DNA of 10,518 nt, taken from an uncultured Ignavibacteriota bacterium (GTDB lineage: Bacteria > Bacteroidota > Ignavibacteria > Tepidaquicellales > Tepidaquicellaceae). How positions within the stretch are numbered: position 1 is the stretch's first letter; the number at the start of each line of letters is the position of its first letter. A program made the position numbers and the translations under genes. The notes beneath the pieces are model-generated. The model worked only from the letters and a program-made list of their open reading frames with translations. It made no database searches and was not told the origin of the DNA. Below, piece by piece: positions 7,885 to 10,518 of this stretch. The stretch is taken from contig CALKAJ010000364.1 of NCBI GenBank assembly GCA_937983305.1, forward strand, positions 1 to 10,518, written 5' to 3'.

Positions 7885-8574
7885 ATGCCAAAAGAAAAAA
7901 TTTCCATAGTATTAATAGAAGACAACAGGATTCTCAGAGACGGGATTTCTTTGATGTTAAAAGAACAGCCTGACTTCAAATTGATTTCTTCAGTAAGCGA
8001 TAGAGAGGAATCTTTGCCGGTTATTTTAAAACTTAAACCCGATGTTGTATTATTAGATCTGGGCTTACGTAATCAAAACAGCCTTGATATAGTTGCCGGT
8101 GTAAAGAAAAATTCTTCCGAAACAAAAGTAATTGTAATGGACCTTTTGCCTGTTCAATCTGATATATACGAGTTTGTAAAAGCAGGTGCCTCAGGTTTCA
8201 TTCTTAAAGATGCTATGGTAAGCGAATTTCTGAAAACAATCCGTTATGTGGCTGAAGGTAAAAAAGTTTTACCTCCTCATATGACGGGTTCACTTTTCTC
8301 GCAGATTGTTGAACGTGTTGTCAATGGGGGTAATAATCCGGACCTGATGGATTACGTGAAAATGACGACCCGGGAAAAGCAGGTTATCGAGCTGATTTCC
8401 GAAGGTATGACAAATAAGGAAATTGGTTTAGCCCTGAATCTTTCTCATTTTACCGTAAAAAGCCATGTCCATAATATCCTTGAAAAAATGGCATTACATT
8501 CGAGAATACAAATTGCAAAATATTCTTTTTCAAATAAGGAATCGAAAAAACCTTCCGGAGATAAATCCGATTAA
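7885..8574 (+). CDS. NarL/FixJ-type response regulator with atypical receiver
   Basis: This 229-residue DNA-binding response regulator has an N-terminal receiver domain (about 5-120) and a C-terminal LuxR/GerE helix-turn-helix (about 160-213: MTTREKQVIELISEGMTNKE, then the recognition helix with TVKSHVHNIL). Acidic pocket residues Glu12/Asp13, the phosphoacceptor Asp58 (VLLDLG) and the switch Lys108 (FILKD) are present. The conserved Thr/Ser at the end of beta-4 is replaced by Asp86 (VIVMDLLPV), and the usual Pro after the phosphoacceptor loop is missing (DLGLRNQ). I recall a widespread related subfamily with the same VMDLxPV signature. The Ser/Lys-rich C-tail (216-229) is probably disordered. 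No histidine kinase is encoded nearby, so it is an orphan here; its target genes are unknown. The adjacent outer-membrane protein gene is a candidate by position only. Confidence 0.93.
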   Translation: MPKEKISIVLIEDNRILRDGISLMLKEQPDFKLISSVSDREESLPVILKLKPDVVLLDLGLRNQNSLDIVAGVKKNSSETKVIVMDLLPVQSDIYEFVKAGASGFILKDAMVSEFLKTIRYVAEGKKVLPPHMTGSLFSQIVERVVNGGNNPDLMDYVKMTTREKQVIELISEGMTNKEIGLALNLSHFTVKSHVHNILEKMALHSRIQIAKYSFSNKESKKPSGDKSD

Positions 8575-8587
8575 AAATGAAAAATAT

Positions 8588-8614
8588 CTAATCCTAAAGG
8601 ATTAGTTCCTTTTT
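8588..8614 (+). terminator. Terminator-like hairpin after the response regulator
   Basis: CTAATCC (8588-8594), loop TAAA, GGATTAG (8599-8605) forms a 7-bp stem, followed by the pyrimidine-rich TTCCTTTTT. It begins 13 nt after the stop codon. The stem is AT-rich and the T-run is interrupted, so termination may be partial. Its right arm overlaps the left arm of the long inverted repeat described next, so the two structures compete. Confidence 0.5.
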
Positions 8615-8721
8615 CATACCCCTGCCCTATATCTTTACACAATTAGTTTCTTTAAGTTATTAACAGGAAATCAAATTTAAATAATAACCTTTAAAAGTTA
8701 TTATAATCGAAAGGAACTAAT
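8601..8721 (+). promoter_or_regulatory. Long-range inverted repeat covering the RBS of the 8723 gene
   Basis: ATTAGTTCCTTT (8601-8612) is the exact reverse complement of AAAGGAACTAAT (8710-8721). One G-U pair is possible at each end. The right arm contains the ribosome binding site AAAGGAA (8710-8716), which sits 6 nt before the ATG at 8723. In a transcript coming from the response regulator gene the left arm would act as an anti-SD. A transcript starting inside the 97-nt loop would lack that arm. The loop also contains TAATAAC / GTTATTA (8682-8688 / 8697-8703) just upstream of the RBS. Confidence 0.45.
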
Positions 8722-8722
8722 T

Positions 8723-9307
8723 ATGTTTAAGAAAATCTTCACATTTATGATTGCACTGACGATGGCAGCACTTCTAAATGCTAACATTTCAGAGTCGCAA
8801 ACTACAAAAAAGTCTGCATATCCAAAATTTTCTATCAGCCCTGTTGTCGGTTTTCAATTTCCGGTCGGAAGTTTGAACGACAGTTATAAAGCAAGTTTTA
8901 ATGCCGGATTGGACTTAACTCTAAGTCTTAACAGAGAAACCGCTATCTATCTAAAGGGCGGCTATTATGATATGCCAAGAAGCGGTGAAGTTGGATCGAA
9001 TGCAAGTTATGTTGAAATATCTGCAGGTCCAAGATATGTTTTCACAAGTCCCAAAATATCAGCACAGTTTTTTCTTGAGGGCGGTATTGGTGCGTATATA
9101 TTTACAGCAAAAGAATATACACTCCCGGGATTAGTCATTCCGAGCACGACATCAACAAGTTTTGGTGTTAATGTAGGTCCCGGAGCCATAATCCCGGTGT
9201 CAGATGCAATGGATATTATAATTAAATCTAAATTGCATTATACATTCCAAACAGGCGGCTCACATACTTTTATTGCTACAGTATTAGGTTTGAATTTCAA
9301 TTTGTGA
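8723..9307 (+). CDS. Small outer-membrane beta-barrel protein
   Basis: The 194-residue protein has a signal peptide (FKK, hydrophobic stretch to about residue 20, cleavage probably near residues 21-26). The mature part is Gly- and aromatic-rich with alternating strands: FSISPVVGFQFPVG, ASFNAGLDLTLSL, AIYLKGGYYD, SYVEISAGPRYVF, ISAQFFLEGGIGAYIF, TSFGVNVGPGAIIPV and a final ATVLGLNFNL. About eight strands are expected, like the small OmpA/OmpW-sized porin-like barrels, so it should be an outer-membrane protein. No specific family or ligand is recognised. It has the best SD of the window (AAAGGAA, 6 nt from ATG), and that SD lies inside a long inverted repeat. It is followed by a strong terminator, so it ends a transcription unit. 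Confidence 0.82.
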   Translation: MFKKIFTFMIALTMAALLNANISESQTTKKSAYPKFSISPVVGFQFPVGSLNDSYKASFNAGLDLTLSLNRETAIYLKGGYYDMPRSGEVGSNASYVEISAGPRYVFTSPKISAQFFLEGGIGAYIFTAKEYTLPGLVIPSTTSTSFGVNVGPGAIIPVSDAMDIIIKSKLHYTFQTGGSHTFIATVLGLNFNL

Positions 9308-9325
9308 TATTTGATAAATTAAGCA

Positions 9326-9380
9326 AAAATGGGAAAAGCAGGTCTTCAAAGAAATTTGGAGACCTGCTCCATTTTCTTTA
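9326..9380 (+). terminator. Strong Rho-independent terminator
   Basis: AAAATGG (9326-9332) pairs with CCATTTT (9369-9375), and AGCAGGTCTTC (9337-9347) pairs with GGAGACCTGCT (9358-9368) with one G-U pair. A 4-nt bulge (GAAA) on the left side separates the two helices, the loop is 10 nt, and the tail is TTTTCTTTA. It starts 18 nt after the outer-membrane protein stop. The A-tract on the left side means it could also work on the opposite strand. Confidence 0.82.
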
Positions 9381-9405
9381 TAAATGAAAAGAATAAAGTA
9401 AGATA

Positions 9406-10518
9406 ATGAACAAAAAAATATTTTTAAGAACTATTGGAATAACATTATTTACGGCTTCATTGTTTATATTATATTCCTGCTCTAAGAATGCGGATGAAAG
9501 TCTGACGGATGAACAGAAAAAACAACAGGAGAATAATTCTGAGGCAATATCAATAGACGAAAAAGATTTTTCGGAATCCGATAATGACCTGACTTCTGTT
9601 GATTATAAAGTATTTTACGATTTGCTATCTGTTCATGGAGAGTGGATTCAAATTCAACCGGAAGAAATTGGTTTAAATCCAAAAGGTGTAACATCAAATG
9701 AATCAATTAAGAAAATTTCGTTGTTTAGCAGTCTGCTAAGTTTAAAAAATGCCTATACTGCATCAGATGCTAACTTAGGAATGGTTTATGTATGGAAGCC
9801 TTCGTCGTTGGATTTAGGAGTAGTTCGGGTTGAAGGTGAACTTCCTGTTTTTACTCCTTATACTAACGGGCAGTGGATATATACAGATGCAGGCTGGTAT
9901 TTCAAGGCTCCAACGCCTGCGGAAGAAACGGTATCACACTATGGCAGATGGGTTAACTCACCATCAGCGGGATGGATGTGGGTTCCCGGGAGGGTATGGT
10001 CTCCCGCCTGGGTTGACTGGAAGCAAAACGACGAATATATATCCTGGTCACCATTACCTCCTTCATCTTATCTGGCAAACGGAATTATGAATCTTCCGCT
10101 TATAGAAGATAATAACAATGTAATTATTGATAAATATCAATTTATGAATAACGATGACTATGTAATAGTAGAAAAAAAATATTTTCTTGAGCCGGAAATA
10201 TTTAAGTATAATAATGTTTATACCAAATCAGGGAACAGGATATTAATAAATGAGTTAACAGGAACAGAGGGAGTTATGGTAGTTAATAATTCGGTTATTA
10301 ACAGAGGACCGGATGTAAATCTGATTGAGTATATTTACGGTAAAAGTATCAAGCCGGTGGAAATCCGTCACAATGGAAATTCGAATAATGTAAAGTATTC
10401 AGAAAAGGAATATATTGTTTACACACCGGGTTTTAAAAGATACAAAGTGAATAACAGCTCCAAATATAAAAAAGCAGAGCCAAATTCGTATAAAAGATAT
10501 GATGAATGGAAAGAAAAA
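9406..10518 (+). CDS. W-rich DUF6600-type lipoprotein (3' end outside window)
   Basis: This reading frame stays open from ATG 9406 to the window edge (371 codons, no stop), so the gene is partial only because the window ends. The N-terminus is a lipoprotein signal peptide: KK, a hydrophobic stretch, and lipobox-like LYSC with Cys25. An acidic, Gln/Asn/Ser-rich linker follows to about 65. Residues 70-220 carry tryptophan-rich repeats (GEWIQI, VYVWKP, NGQWIYTDAGWYF, YGRWVNSPSAGWMWVPGRVW, DWKQNDEYISWSPLPP), the pattern of DUF6600 / FecR-adjacent YXWXP-type proteins. The part after 225 is Asn/Lys/Tyr-rich and unrecognised. A membrane-anchored envelope role is likely; function is unknown. The start is 31 nt after the terminator stem, with at most a weak AAGTAAG SD. 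Identification of the W-rich domain is by pattern recall. Confidence 0.85.
   Translation, partial: MNKKIFLRTIGITLFTASLFILYSCSKNADESLTDEQKKQQENNSEAISIDEKDFSESDNDLTSVDYKVFYDLLSVHGEWIQIQPEEIGLNPKGVTSNESIKKISLFSSLLSLKNAYTASDANLGMVYVWKPSSLDLGVVRVEGELPVFTPYTNGQWIYTDAGWYFKAPTPAEETVSHYGRWVNSPSAGWMWVPGRVWSPAWVDWKQNDEYISWSPLPPSSYLANGIMNLPLIEDNNNVIIDKYQFMNNDDYVIVEKKYFLEPEIFKYNNVYTKSGNRILINELTGTEGVMVVNNSVINRGPDVNLIEYIYGKSIKPVEIRHNGNSNNVKYSEKEYIVYTPGFKRYKVNNSSKYKKAEPNSYKRYDEWKEK

Noticed and set aside
8634..8663. Promoter TTTACA - TATTAA for the small outer-membrane protein gene
   Set aside because: The -35 is fair, but the -10 is poor and spacing is 18 nt; in AT-rich DNA this is not distinguishable from background.
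9355..9384. Promoter TTTGGA - TATAAA for the lipoprotein gene
   Set aside because: The -35 would lie inside the terminator stem and matches weakly; only the TATAAA is suggestive.
9482..9706. Minus-strand open frame of 74 codons
   Set aside because: It is antisense to the lipoprotein N-terminal region, with no domain or start signal.
9830..10090. Plus-strand open frame of 86 codons in another frame
   Set aside because: It overlaps the W-rich lipoprotein, whose frame has a signal peptide, lipobox and recognisable repeats over the same bases.

Overview
The window is an AT-rich, gene-dense, entirely plus-strand segment. Several features together suggest a member of the Bacteroidota/Chlorobiota superphylum, perhaps Ignavibacteria-like: PorT-type outer-membrane beta-barrels ending in an aromatic or hydrophobic residue, a W-rich DUF6600-type lipoprotein, poor Shine-Dalgarno sequences with several TTG starts, and a palindrome-rich REP-like block between genes. 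This placement is inferred from protein style, not from a marker tree.

Region 1 (1-435) has no convincing gene. It holds a short direct-repeat patch and then a dense cluster of nested palindromes: a hairpin block at 146-218 and two near-identical 72-74 bp elements bounded by CTACAAACAT / ATGTTTGTAG ends.

Region 2 (445-7812) looks like one operon of five genes with gaps of 16, 0, 6 and -4 nt: an ABC-F translation ATPase, a PorT-like outer-membrane barrel, a YtnP-like metallo-beta-lactamase-fold hydrolase, an SSS-family sodium:solute symporter and the replication-restart helicase PriA. The genes do not form one pathway. They mix translation and replication housekeeping with an envelope protein, a hydrolase and a transporter. 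The symporter and priA both begin with TTG, and priA overlaps the symporter stop.

Region 3 (7813-9307) holds an orphan NarL/LuxR-type response regulator, preceded by a sigma70-like promoter candidate. Its receiver domain has Asp where the conserved Thr/Ser is expected. A small outer-membrane barrel gene follows. The spacer between them has a terminator-like hairpin and a perfect 12-bp inverted repeat whose distal arm covers the barrel gene's ribosome binding site. This could be a read-through-dependent translation switch.

Region 4 (9308-10518) has a strong hairpin terminator, then the 5' part of a W-rich lipoprotein gene that runs off the end of the window.

No tRNA, rRNA, CRISPR array, transposase or phage gene was seen. 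The least ordinary signals are the nested-palindrome cluster, the RBS-sequestering inverted repeat and the atypical receiver domain. I found no clear-cut new multi-gene system.
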